Below the pieces are notes generated by a model. It was not told the DNA's origin and did no database searches. It saw only the letters and a list, made by a program, of their open reading frames with translations. Below are positions 11,216 through 21,037 of a stretch of 64,000 bases of DNA, piece after piece. Positions within the stretch are counted from its first letter, which is position 1; every line of letters begins with the position of its first letter. The DNA is taken from the NCBI GenBank assembly GCA_028753945.1, contig JAPNXP010000010.1, positions 4,095,042 through 4,159,041 on the forward strand, written 5' to 3'. The DNA is from Hexactinellida sp. DTS-2022 (Eukaryota > Porifera > Hexactinellida). Made by a program: the position numbers and the translations under genes.

Positions 11216-12439
11216 ATGATTTTTCTCTCAAGGTTTTTAGAAACTGATATAAATAAAAAAATTCCTTTTCTCTGCAAATTTCTGATTGCTCTATCTAGAA
11301 GATGCTCTATTATTTGTTTATTCAGCTTAGTTTTCTATTGTATGATTACACTATATAATATCAATTGTTCTTGGTGTTCACATAATAATGTTTTAACCTT
11401 ATGTTCGATATTAGATTCCAATATATTTCTTAGAAGTATATGTAAAAACTTTAGTATTGGATTAATATCTGGTTCATTATGTATGCCTCTTTGTAGTACA
11501 AACATATACTTACAAAATTGTTTAGGTCATGGTGTTAAAGATAATGTTATACTTGCTACCTTGGGGAGTACACAAATTATTTTAAAATCTCATCAATCTC
11601 AATTCGACTCAAAAATTGAAAACGACCTATCTGCAACAAGTCATTTATTTGCAATTAATCTCACACAGCAGTTGCTAACCGAAAAATATTTTGGATTATC
11701 AAATAATTTAATATTTGATATTTCCAAATACATATTATCTATATTCGATAATTATCCCCGAGGAATCTTGGATAAGTCTGAAATGAAGCAACTTTTATAT
11801 TTTTTGAATGAAGACGAAAATTTTAAGAATTACTTTCTTAACCACACAGGCGTTTCGCCATACTACTTTGGTAACTGTGGTGTTCTTTGGGCTACAACTT
11901 ATATGCGAGATACAAATTTGTTATGGACCTTAAGTAATCCTCTACGAATAGTGATTCCTTGGAAGTTTCAAGCTCGTATTGCGATTGGTTTTTTGAATTT
12001 AATAAAAAATCTTGAGACCGTTCCTTTTGGTCCATTACATCTGTGTGATATTCAATTGCCCAATTTTGGTTTACAATTTCTTAATGGCTTCCCCATAATC
12101 AGATCAATTGATATGGATGCAACTTTATTCCATTCTTATTTGGTCACTTTTGCTTTTCGTAATCAAAATGGTAGTTGTAGAACTGATTCAGAATGCAGTT
12201 TTTTCAATTGTCGTTTCAAGTGTGGTTTAATAAATAAACAATGTTACCCAAGAATTGTATCTAATAATTTTCGAAATGTATGTAAACTAATCTTTCAAAA
12301 ACACTTAATCAAACCCATCCCTTCTGTCTTATATTCGAGATTATATAGATTGCTTGACAGATGTTCGAATGGTCAGCATGATAATAAAATATTCCATGAA
12401 CTATATAATCTGTTATGGTTATCAAGCGAATTTCGTTGA
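11216..12439 (+). CDS. DIPK1/FAM69-like divergent kinase-fold membrane protein
   Basis: An uninterrupted 407-residue reading frame. I chose ATG 11216 because upstream codons lack ATG and an acceptor-like ATTTTTATAG lies just before it. Visible features are a single hydrophobic segment around residues 31-48 after a short basic tail (type II anchor), GLISGSLCMPLC near 82-93, HLCDIQLPNFGL near 275-286 (catalytic-loop equivalent), SIDMDATLF near 297-305, and a cysteine cluster CRTDSECSFFNCRFKC near 321-336. This order and the roughly 400-430-residue length match the DIPK1 (FAM69) family of ER/Golgi type II proteins with a divergent kinase fold. Family members elsewhere are usually multi-exon; this one is a single open exon, or the last large exon. 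The exact paralogue cannot be assigned. The substrate is unknown. Confidence 0.85.
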   Translation: MIFLSRFLETDINKKIPFLCKFLIALSRRCSIICLFSLVFYCMITLYNINCSWCSHNNVLTLCSILDSNIFLRSICKNFSIGLISGSLCMPLCSTNIYLQNCLGHGVKDNVILATLGSTQIILKSHQSQFDSKIENDLSATSHLFAINLTQQLLTEKYFGLSNNLIFDISKYILSIFDNYPRGILDKSEMKQLLYFLNEDENFKNYFLNHTGVSPYYFGNCGVLWATTYMRDTNLLWTLSNPLRIVIPWKFQARIAIGFLNLIKNLETVPFGPLHLCDIQLPNFGLQFLNGFPIIRSIDMDATLFHSYLVTFAFRNQNGSCRTDSECSFFNCRFKCGLINKQCYPRIVSNNFRNVCKLIFQKHLIKPIPSVLYSRLYRLLDRCSNGQHDNKIFHELYNLLWLSSEFR

Positions 12440-12550
12440 CTGTTGGAAGTATATTTGTCACTCATTCTTCTCTGTATAATATCCCTATCTATACTTTATA
12501 ATATGTGGATAGTTTTATTATCTTGTGAACGTATTTTAATGTACATTAAT

Positions 12551-13080
12551 CAGGCCTAGGGTAATAGTAATATGTAATGGTAATTATATTAGTAACGATT
12601 ACATTTTAGAAGTAATAGTAATAAGTAATAGTGTTTCAATTAGGATGTAGTAGTAATAGTAGTAATAATCGTAACTATTGTAATAGGAATTATCTATTAC
12701 AATTCTACAACTTCGGACTGGCTTATTTGATTTTTCGTGAAGAAATAGGAAGTTGTTAAAATAAAATTAAGGCAAAATGATTATCGTTTTGAATTTGTCA
12801 CTTTATTGAAATCAGTTGTTTGCTTAGGTTAGATAATATATTTGTTTGTGTGGGATAATCAATTAAAATAATAAACCTCAGATATTCTGAATCATAGCAA
12901 AGTCTTAGTAAATGTCTAGTAATTTGTAATTGTAAAAGTATTAGTAATATTAATATTAAAAGTAATAGTAATAGTATTATATTACATATTATTATAATGT
13001 AATTGTAATAGTAATAGGAAGAAATATAAGTAATGGTAATAGTAATATATTACATTTTAGAGTAATTGACCCCAGGCCTG
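12551..13080. mobile_element. hAT-type MITE rich in GTAATA repeats (outer of a nested pair)
   Basis: It starts CAGGCCTAGGGT and ends GACCCCAGGCCTG. The left 8-bp duplication ACATTAAT (12543-12550) is matched on the right only after the inner element (14265-14272). The body is a degenerate GTAATA/GTAATAG microsatellite. No coding capacity. Confidence 0.85.
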
Positions 13081-13082
13081 AC

Positions 13083-14258
13083 CAGGGCCGGATTTGGGTT
13101 GCGCGGGGCCCGTGGCATATTTTTCCGCGCGGGGCCCCTTGATCATATTGAAAACGATTAAAATTGGCTTCCTTTAGCCCACAGAAAACTTATTTTTGTT
13201 TGGATCAATCATGGAGTGCTAGGGAAAATATTGCCTACTCATAAAATATTTAAGATTAACGAAGTTCCTTTTCCTCCCCACGCCATCAACATTTCACATG
13301 TGTGTTAACGAAATTAAAACTCGATTGTTGTATGTGGGTATGTTTGTCTAGCTTGTATTCATGGGGTAGGAGAATAGAAACCGCACTTATAATTGAGATA
13401 GAGGCTAGCTTCCAAATAGTCATATGTAGGTAAACAAGTATGCTGATTCTAAATTTCGCATTTAGAAATTTCTAATATCAATATTTATTGTTGTTGTTTT
13501 TAATAAAGTAATAAATTGCTGAAAATTCAAAATGAACCCAGAGGCTGGCTTCCAGTTGGTGTAATAGGTGAACGAGTGAGTGTGCTGATTCCGATTCTCG
13601 CATTAAAAAAATTCAACATGAATATTTATTGTTGTTGCTGACAAAATATGTAAACAAATCGGTGAAATTCAAAATTATGGAGTCATATAATTATTGGTTT
13701 AGGGAGGGGTAAGGCCGCGTAGCGGCCGTTAACTTGATGTGTGTAGCACCGATCCGTCACAAAGCTACCTAGAAAGAAGAGCTCGTGTTTATGAATAAAG
13801 AAATATAGTACATCTGAATTTAGTCTGAAATTCAATACGTTTGCAGAGCCGAGGCACCGGATTAGAACCTGTCTGGCAAGGGAGTTTAAGAGCGAGCGTA
13901 GCGAGTGATTGATTTGGGATCTGGGGGCTTGCCCCCCGATTTTTTTGTAAACTTAATACTTGAATTCTCAGGACAATTAGTAGAATTTGGATTAATTATT
14001 AATATTAGTAAATAAGACCCTGGTTCATTTAGTCGAAAATCAAAGAATTAGGTCACGTTGGTATGATAGTTGCTTCAATGCGCGGACAAAGAGACTATAT
14101 AGTAATACTCAAACTATGGCACATAAAGTAGATACATCGAATTTGAACATTTTTTGTCTAAAAAAAATCTACCCACCGGAAGGGTCCCAAGCGCGGGGCC
14201 CCCAAATCGCGGGGCCCCCGGCATATGCCGCATCTGCCGTATGGTAAATCCGGGCCTG
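13083..14258. mobile_element. hAT-type non-autonomous element inserted at the end of another
   Basis: It starts CAGGGCCGGATTTGGG and ends GGTAAATCCGGGCCTG. It is flanked by the exact 8-bp duplication GGCCTGAC (13075-13082 and 14259-14266), which spans the last bases of the outer element plus the first two bases of its target duplication. The interior has GCGCGGGGCCC blocks near both ends, is AT-rich in the middle, and shows no transposase. Confidence 0.9.
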
Positions 14259-14677
14259 GGCCTGACATTAATTGTAATATACTAGACCACTAGTACACCG
14301 TGGTTTGGGGCACGGAATAGTTGAAATTGCTTTATTATGAAATAAATAGATTTAGAATTGTGTAATTACTAATTACAAAGTATTCCAAAAATTAACATTG
14401 TGGAGTACCTATTGCTCTAACTAGCTTCTGTTAATAGAAGAAGGAATATATTTCTCAAAATTCCTTAATTGCGTTTTCGAAAATTTAAATAATTTCAAAT
14501 TACTAGGATTTCGTTTTGATCTACAATGTACCTTCCTCTTCATACACATCCTAAATTTAACACATATTCAATGGTAAACGGATGTTTCGTCCCGGATTTT
14601 TCGCGCCGGATGTGCATGTGCAGTGGAATATGCTGAATATTTCGAAGAGGCCTACATAGGAAATAGATTTCCAGATA

Positions 14678-15245
14678 GTCCAGCGGCATAGCCATAAATT
14701 TCAACAGTGTGTTCATTTTATTGATAAAAAGCACCAAAACTTGGACACAATATTTGAATATATACATTTATACACATTCAAGATTTATGGTAAATCACGG
14801 TGACTCGAATAATTTTATCAAATCACGTTTACAGGGTCGGTATGTATATAATTATACTCAGGTAGTCGAGTGGAGTCGAAAGAGGGGTCACTCGATTGGG
14901 TAAGGACACAATTGGAGAATGGAATTTTTGACACATCCAGCGTTGCTATGGAAAAATTTCTTCCAAATATGGTCTTGTGATATATCAAATTATCGGAATT
15001 TACTTCGAAACCGAATTCAAAAATAGAAAGACGATATAACTTAAATTGAACAAGTTTTATGGGAGACAAGTCCGGCGAACACTATCGGACGAGGTTACTT
15101 TGACATCTGCTATGGCCGATTTAGACACATTTCAATGCCTCAATATCCAAAGATGTTTGCACTACATCAAAGTACACGTGTACAAATTTTGGTGCTTTTA
15201 TCAAAAAAATGTACAATTGTATGGTTGTGCCACTGCACTAAGACC
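14678..15245. repeat. Dispersed repeat with GTCCAGCGGCATAGCCATAAA end, copy 1
   Basis: It runs from AGTCCAGCGGCATAGCC to the imperfect inverse ending GGTTGTGCCACTGCACT. A second, diverged copy lies at 61549-62131. Shared blocks include GGTAAATCACGGTGA, AAATCACGTTTACAG, GGGGTCACTCGATTGGGTAA and CCAGCGTTGCTATGG. The inverted ends suggest a non-autonomous DNA element. I could not confirm a target duplication. Confidence 0.75.
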
Positions 15246-15359
15246 AAACCAGAAGAATACCTCCAGGGCCGTACCACTAATACAAACTGACCAGGTCAAA
15301 CCAGGGCAGAATTTTTCCAGAAATTTATTGCATAATCAACTAGTGTTTATGGCCTGATG

Positions 15360-16024
15360 TCTCCAAAACTATTGTCGAGGGGGACTCTAGCCTGATGCTC
15401 GCATCCTCCGATCATCGAAACTTGGTATAACTTTACCCAAGCAGTTCATAAATTTCGAAAATAAATTATATAAAGTAGCGAAATTTCCATATGGCCAAAT
15501 TCAAACCAATATTTACTACCCAGATAAGGGTGTTTGACATGTTTGACATTCAAATCTGAAAGATAAACTAAATTTGGGGATAATAACCAAAAGAGGCGAC
15601 TTAATTTTGAACTTATACCAAAAATGTTGTCCGGTTGAAGGAGGTGTCCGGATCTTGGAGGTTTGACTGTATTACATAGTTTATATGTTTTCGGAAACTA
15701 CATTCTACTTGTTCTAGAATGTTCTAAATCAATACTCTACTCCAGGGTTTTTTTAAATGGGAACTTTATAGAACAAGTAAAAAGTAGTTTCCATATAAAT
15801 TTATACTATGTTATATAGGATAGACGCTCAAAATAGAATATCAATATAATCTATTATTAGATAAAAGAATTCGTCGTGGGCGTCATTAATTTACTTCTAA
15901 GTCATGTATAAAAAACCTAGGGTGAGCTGTTATTCATTTTATAAAATTTATGCGCAATCCGGGAAGCCTATTCAAATAGCAAAATTCCTATACTTGGACA
16001 CCGTTATTAAGTGAATAATGTTAG
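15360..16024. other. Gene-free stretch
   Basis: AT-rich, with no credible coding frame. A weak GTTTGACTGTA-like transposon end at 15658-15671 may be a relic of a pogo-like element. Confidence 0.4.
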
Positions 16025-16026
16025 TA

Positions 16027-16213
16027 CAGTCGAAACCGGTTTATTCTAACACCGGTTTTTTCTAACAAATCGGTTTTTTCTAACTAACTATTTATTTTAA
16101 ACGTGTAAGAAATTCCAATTTTGTATTATTTTCAATCGGTTTATTATAACTATCGGATTTTTCTTACTTTATTTCCATGCAAAGAATTGGTTAGAAAAAA
16201 CCGGTTTCGACTG
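16027..16213. mobile_element. Pogo-like MITE, CAGTCGAAACCGG ends
   Basis: A 187-bp element between TA dinucleotides, starting CAGTCGAAACCGGTTT and ending AAACCGGTTTCGACTG. CGGTTTTTTCTAAC-like units repeat inside. It is followed directly by AACGAGGTTCTACTGTA (16219-16235), a solo end of the family at 34311-34492. Confidence 0.88.
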
Positions 16214-16367
16214 TATTAACGAGGTTCTACTGTATTTATAATACTTATTCTTAGCTCAAATTGGCAATAATGACATTGAAGTTTGGTATAAAAATATGAT
16301 GCGGGCAGTCGAACGGGAACAAGTTTACCACGAACATTTACCTATAGTCTTCTACTTTTTTTCTTAG

Positions 16368-16597
16368 GAAATAATTTATTTCTAATGACTAATCCTTTCG
16401 AGAATATCCTCCTTCTCCATCCTGATGAGATTGAGGGAGATATCTCAATTGCAGAAAGTGCTTATATTCTATTGAGCACAGTTTCTTTAGATCACACACT
16501 CTTCATTGGAGAGCTTGATGATGATTTTAAATTAAATCAAATTCAAATTCTCAAGGTGTGGCAAACAGTGCTTAGGGTCAAAGGGGAACAAGCTGAG
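16368..16597 (+). CDS. Probable internal exon of an unidentified host gene
   Basis: A 230-nt exon candidate: pyrimidine-rich acceptor (TTTTTTTCTTAG ending 16367) and donor GTAATA at 16598. The frame through ATG 16385 stays open for 71 codons to the donor. It encodes an acidic segment (PDEIEGDISIAE, GELDDDF) followed by a helical stretch (LKVWQTVLRVKGEQAE). I do not recognise the family and found no adjoining exon nearby. It could be coding or a chance frame. Confidence 0.4.
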
Positions 16598-16937
16598 GTA
16601 ATAATCTTTACTTGTATTTAAATACTATATATTTTAGTGTGCTTCTAGTAAATACCGTTATAGTAGGGTCTTACTATAGTTTTTAAACTATAAGTGCACA
16701 GTATTGAAATCGTTCTGATGGAGTTCCGGCCGGCCGGCCGTACACAATGACCTGACTAGACAATTGGTGATAGAGATTTCAAATTTAGGCAGGGATAGAG
16801 AATTTCCTGGAGATGATCACCTCAAAGCCAGAATTCTCAATTTTGTCTTTTTCGTCAGTTATATCGAAATTTGTGTTTTGGTCTAGCATGGCCTACTTAA
16901 TATACGGCTAAATATGTCACAGAGAAGACAATAAAAC

Positions 16938-17220
16938 GAGAAGACCGCGAAGCGACCTAGCAAGCGAAGGGCGGTCGTATTAATTAAACTAAGATGAAAT
17001 CTAATTTAATAATGAAATTTTAGTTAAATTAAACATTGAGTGCGGCCTGTGCATCCAGAAGAAACACACTCCCATCCCATCTGAGAGTTCTTTTTAATAT
17101 GTATGTGAATATATTTTGATATACACTATCGCGCTTCGCTTGCTAGGTCGCTTCGCGGCTGAACAGAACCTCAAACAAACAGCTTCGCGGTTGAGGCTTG
17201 CCATCCCCTACATAGCCCTG
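16938..17220. repeat. R1-type GC-rich terminal fragments in both orientations
   Basis: 16946-16985 carries the R1 start in inverse orientation (CGCGAAGCGACCTAGCAAGC), and 17128-17200 carries it in direct orientation (GCGCTTCGCTTGCTAGGTCG), with sequence between. This may be a small inverted-ended derivative or two fragments. Confidence 0.55.
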
Positions 17221-17249
17221 GTCAAAACTATTTCTAAAGGTTATTTATA

Positions 17250-17998
17250 CAGGTATCCCTCTTTTTACGCGGTAGATGCGTTCCTTGAAAAGCCCGCGTA
17301 AAACGAAATCGCGTAAAAAAAACGGTTCATTCTCATAGTAACACATATTAAACCAATAGATGCGTTTCCAAATATTATAAACATCGAATAAAATTTTAAA
17401 TCCCTAGTGTTGCAACACTAAAAAATCCAACATCCGGACCTCTCAGATAGCCAAGGTTTCCGTGTGTATGTTAATCCCATGGGAATTCCCATAGGATTTC
17501 CAATATCGTTTTGAATGGAAATTATTTTAACCTATGGGAATCCTGATAGAAACCAACTTGTGAGAATACTTGGGAATTCCCACAGAAAGGGAATTGTGTT
17601 GTGAAGGGAATTAAAATTCCCTTCCCCCCCGCAACCCTACACCTTCGGGTACCTCCCACAACCGGGTATCTTTAGTGTGAATAGTGAAGCAAATATGTTT
17701 TCATTTGACCAATAATTTATTTGGATGAACTTACTATACGACAAATACATATCCCTAACTATCTACTATCTCTAAATCATCATTTTTGTTTTTTTGGAAA
17801 TGTAGAACCGCTTTGTTACCACTAAATCTTAAAAATTATCGAAAATATCCATAAAAAAGAGAATTAATTGTATGAAAATCATAGATAAACCGCGTAAAAC
17901 GAGTTGAGGATCGCGTAAAAAAAGTTTTGGTCATAAAAAATTGTTCCGCGTAAAACGAAAACGCGTAAAAAAAAACCGCGTAAAACGAGGTATTACTG
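17250..17998. mobile_element. Pogo-like MITE with ACGCGGTA ends, 749 bp
   Basis: It lies between TA dinucleotides, starts CAGGTATCCCTCTTTTTACG and ends CGTAAAACGAGGTATTACTG. Sub-terminal GCGTAAAA(A/C) units repeat several times near both ends. The middle is AT-rich and encodes nothing recognisable. Confidence 0.87.
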
Positions 17999-18119
17999 TA
18001 TATTGATATCTTAGCTATCATATAAAACTGGAAGCTTGTCTCTAGCATTCATAGTTCTGTAATTATATCAATGTTTGTGTAATGGAACCAAAATCCTTCA
18101 AGAAGAACTCAATACACAC

Positions 18120-18627
18120 TAGCGCGCTTCGCTTGCTAGGTCGCTTCGCGGCAGAACACAACCACACCAACCGCTTCGCGGTTGGTGTGTGGTTTATATA
18201 CTCCTAATATTGATTATAAAGCGTAAATAGGCCTAAATAGTAAATTTAACAATATTAAATTTTAATGATTACGTCATCATGCGATAATGAGTTAGCATAT
18301 TGGTGATCTGGCGTGACCAACGTGTCCGCATCATTAATGTACATGTTCGATTCAATTTTCAGATTTTTATCTCTTAGAGGGCGCGAATTATGTGCGATTA
18401 ATTGAATTTTCTGGGTTCTCGAAAGGTGACAATGACGTCATAACTTGTCGAGGTTGGGAAATTTTGAGTGGAAACCTCAACTTGTTGGCGGGTGCCAAAA
18501 GTTACCCCTATATGCCAAATATCACATTTGGAAACCGTCCACTTTCTTCAATCAACTCGTAACATGCAAACAAATATATATATACACACATATACACATA
18601 CCCAGCCTTGTGTTTTAATAGTATAGA
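18120..18627 (+). repeat. Dispersed repeat R1, copy B (most complete)
   Basis: It starts TAGCGCGCTTCGCTTGCTAG, then the near-perfect hairpin ACCAACCGCTTCGCGGTTGG around 18165-18190, then the conserved body. It ends CCCAGCCTTGTGTTTTAATA followed by GTATAGA, where the Ginger element begins. About 508 bp, without coding capacity. Helitron-like or other non-autonomous origin is possible but unproven. Confidence 0.8.
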
Positions 18628-18648
18628 TGTTGTAGTGTATTAGAGAAC

Positions 18649-18734
18649 TTGGTGAGTACGCGTACACACCATTTAAGTATGGTGTGTACGCGTACTCACC
18701 AAACTTAAATGATGTGTTCGCTACTCACTAAGTT
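18649..18734. repeat. Perfect 24-bp palindrome inside the left Ginger terminus
   Basis: Arm 18649-18672 (TTGGTGAGTACGCGTACACA...) and arm 18679-18702 are exact inverse copies around the 6-nt loop TTAAGT. A third, degraded arm follows to about 18734. The right terminus lacks this block: there AGAGAACT runs straight into GTTGCATG. It is therefore an expansion or insertion specific to the left end. Confidence 0.9.
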
Positions 18735-18735
18735 C

Positions 18736-19160
18736 TGTTGCATGATATTTTGAGACGCGTGAGATTCTGAGACGCCTATGTGATACACTAAATACACCAT
18801 GGATGTGCTATTACAAATTATACAGTGATATTTTGAGACGCTATAAAGGGAAATTTTTCGCTTATTTTTACTTTTTAATATGAATTTAAGAATAATATAA
18901 TTTGATTCGCGTGAGATTTTGAGACATTGTATTACCAAACCATGGATGTGCTATTAGAAATTATACAGTGATATTTTGAGACGCGTGAGATTTTGAGACA
19001 TTGTATTACCAAACCATGGATGTGCTATTAGAATTTATACAGTGATATTTTGAGACACTACTATAAAAGTAATTTTTGGCTTATTTTTACTTTTTATTAT
19101 GAATTAAAGATTCTAACAATTTTGAGACGATAGTAAAGATAAACCAGAGACATAGATGTG
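18736..19160. repeat. Sub-terminal repeats of the Ginger element (left)
   Basis: Three to four units of about 85-130 bp built from ATATTTTGAGACGCGTGAGA, ACCAAACCATGGATGTGCTA and TTATACAGTGATATTTTGAG. The same units occur inverted at about 24770-25030 on the right. Such repeats are candidate transposase-binding sites. Confidence 0.82.
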
Positions 19161-19544
19161 CTATTTTGTATTCTTTTGAGACGCTGGTATATAACAATTT
19201 CTGAGTGAATACCTGTTTTGAACGTCTCACTATATGTTATATTCTATCTACAATAAGTATCCCTTTTAAATTAATTTAAATTACTGATAATTATAGCAAC
19301 TTAAACGCCCAATTTCACATGTATATCTGATTTGACTAGTTTTCCTAATCTAATAATTTCCCAATTCACCATATGGTTATAATACTAACAATTGCAGAGA
19401 CACAACTTTAATTAAGTAAAAACAAAAACAACTATTACAAACAAACAGAATAAACATACTAAATTAATATAAATGAAAACTAATAATAAATACATAAACT
19501 AAATAAAAAAACACAACATTAAATAAATTATTATAATATCCCCA

Positions 19545-19700
19545 TCAAAACCCCCCTTCTCCTCCACAGCCTCCTCCTCCTGTCCTCCCTCCTCCTCCTC
19601 CTCCGGCTCATTCCCTCCCTCAGAAGTCCCCTCAGGGTTAGAATTTCACCCTCCTTCCAAAACAGTTTCTCCCGCCATCCCCTCCTCTCCCCTTCCCACT
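19545..19700. repeat. Pyrimidine-rich tract
   Basis: CT-rich tract (TCCTCC units) inside the Ginger element, downstream of its gene. The arginine-rich frame on the opposite strand is a translation artefact. Confidence 0.7.
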
Positions 19701-20223
19701 TTCTTAAATAAAACAGTAATAAATATAATAGTAACATTTAAATTATGTAGCTTTGTTAGCTATTACTTATAGTTATTAAATTTTCATAGCCAACCTACGA
19801 AATTATAATACACAGTGTCAATTACGTCAATTGCCAACACATACCTTATCTGATTACGATTAACAAAATAATACAAACAAAATATTTCTAACAAACTTTG
19901 TTGTTACGAAATAAAACGATTTTTTAAAAATGTTTAAACCTTTATATTTCACCTGAATTTCTATAATATATTCCTAGATTTGTGACGACTTATGGTTACT
20001 AGCCTACCAATATAATAGCTAAAAGAAATAATCACAACGATTAACTTATTTCTTAATGTATCATACTTAAACTTGGAGAATGTCTAGAAAGAGATATACA
20101 TATATTTATAAGATCAGTAAAAGGTAAACTATTTTTTCAATCAGTTTTGATTGTATTAACCTATTATTAATTTGGGGGCCTCCTCCTTTTCCCCACACAG
20201 CCGCCCTATCCTCTCCATTCATA

Positions 20224-20348
20224 CAGTGGAAACCGCATAGCTATATCCATTCAATCGGCCCCAATTTTTAAGTTAATTAGCCTTCGTTCGTATGTGTGTA
20301 ACAGAATGAGCATCGCATTGATGCGCCCTGATAATGCGGTTCCCAGTG
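20224..20348. mobile_element. Short pogo-like MITE in Ginger
   Basis: A 125-bp element between TA dinucleotides, with ends CAGTGGAAACCGCAT and ATGCGGTTCCCAGTG. Confidence 0.75.
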
Positions 20349-20422
20349 TACAAAAAAAACTCTCAAAGGAAAATAGGTTAAGTTACAGTAAATTACTCAA
20401 ACTCTTAAATTAAACACTATTA

Positions 20423-20654
20423 CAGTGAACTCCAATTCGGATATAAATCGGCTTATAACAAAGTTCAATGGTCCGTACATCCTTATATTTGACTATACTA
20501 TAATCAAATAAATTCATATATGTAATCTCTTTTTAACGAAGATATTTCTTACCCCATAAATTTCTGAGTAATTAATTTTAATCTGCTTATAACAAATTAG
20601 GTGTATACAAATATTAAATCGATGTCCGCAATTCGTTATAACGGGAGTTCACTG
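20423..20654. mobile_element. Pogo-like MITE in Ginger
   Basis: A 232-bp element between TA dinucleotides, starting CAGTGAACTCCAATTCGGAT and ending CGTTATAACGGGAGTTCACTG. It is non-coding and lies downstream of the Ginger gene. Confidence 0.85.
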
Positions 20655-20821
20655 TACTTAATAATATACGATGTAACAAAGTTACATCGTCTATGGTGGA
20701 CTTACTAAATAGAAACTAATTAATTACTTAGTATAAAGTATATTAGTAGATAATTAAAAATGTTAACTCACTTGATTCCACAGATAATTTACCTACATAC
20801 TAGTCGTCAGTCTTTTGCATC

Positions 20822-21037
20822 CTAGATCGTAGATAACAGCTCGTCTTTCGCCACTGGGGATGTGCCGTTGCAGGTCACGTTTCCATAATCTGGGCTCACC
20901 ATGATTGGGATTGCGTTGCCTGAATAACCTCGAGCAGAGGTCCCCACAAAGTTCGATGTACCTTGCCTTTGAGCGCTTTCGATAGAGTGTTGTGAGCTGT
21001 TATTCAATCGTTTGGACATCATCTGAAATAGTTCCAT
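20822..21037 (-). CDS. Possible alternative 3' exon of the Ginger gene
   Basis: An open frame of 71 codons overlapping the end of the OTU exon in another frame. It is preceded by an acceptor-like CTATTTCAG ending around 21030 on the minus strand. It encodes a Ser/Thr/Asn-rich tail without a recognised domain. It could be an alternative last exon or non-coding. Confidence 0.25.
   Translation of the reverse strand: MELFQMMSKRLNNSSQHSIESAQRQGTSNFVGTSARGYSGNAIPIMVSPDYGNVTCNGTSPVAKDELLSTI

Noticed and set aside
19531..19737. Arginine-rich minus-strand protein
   Set aside because: It is the translation of a pyrimidine-rich low-complexity tract.
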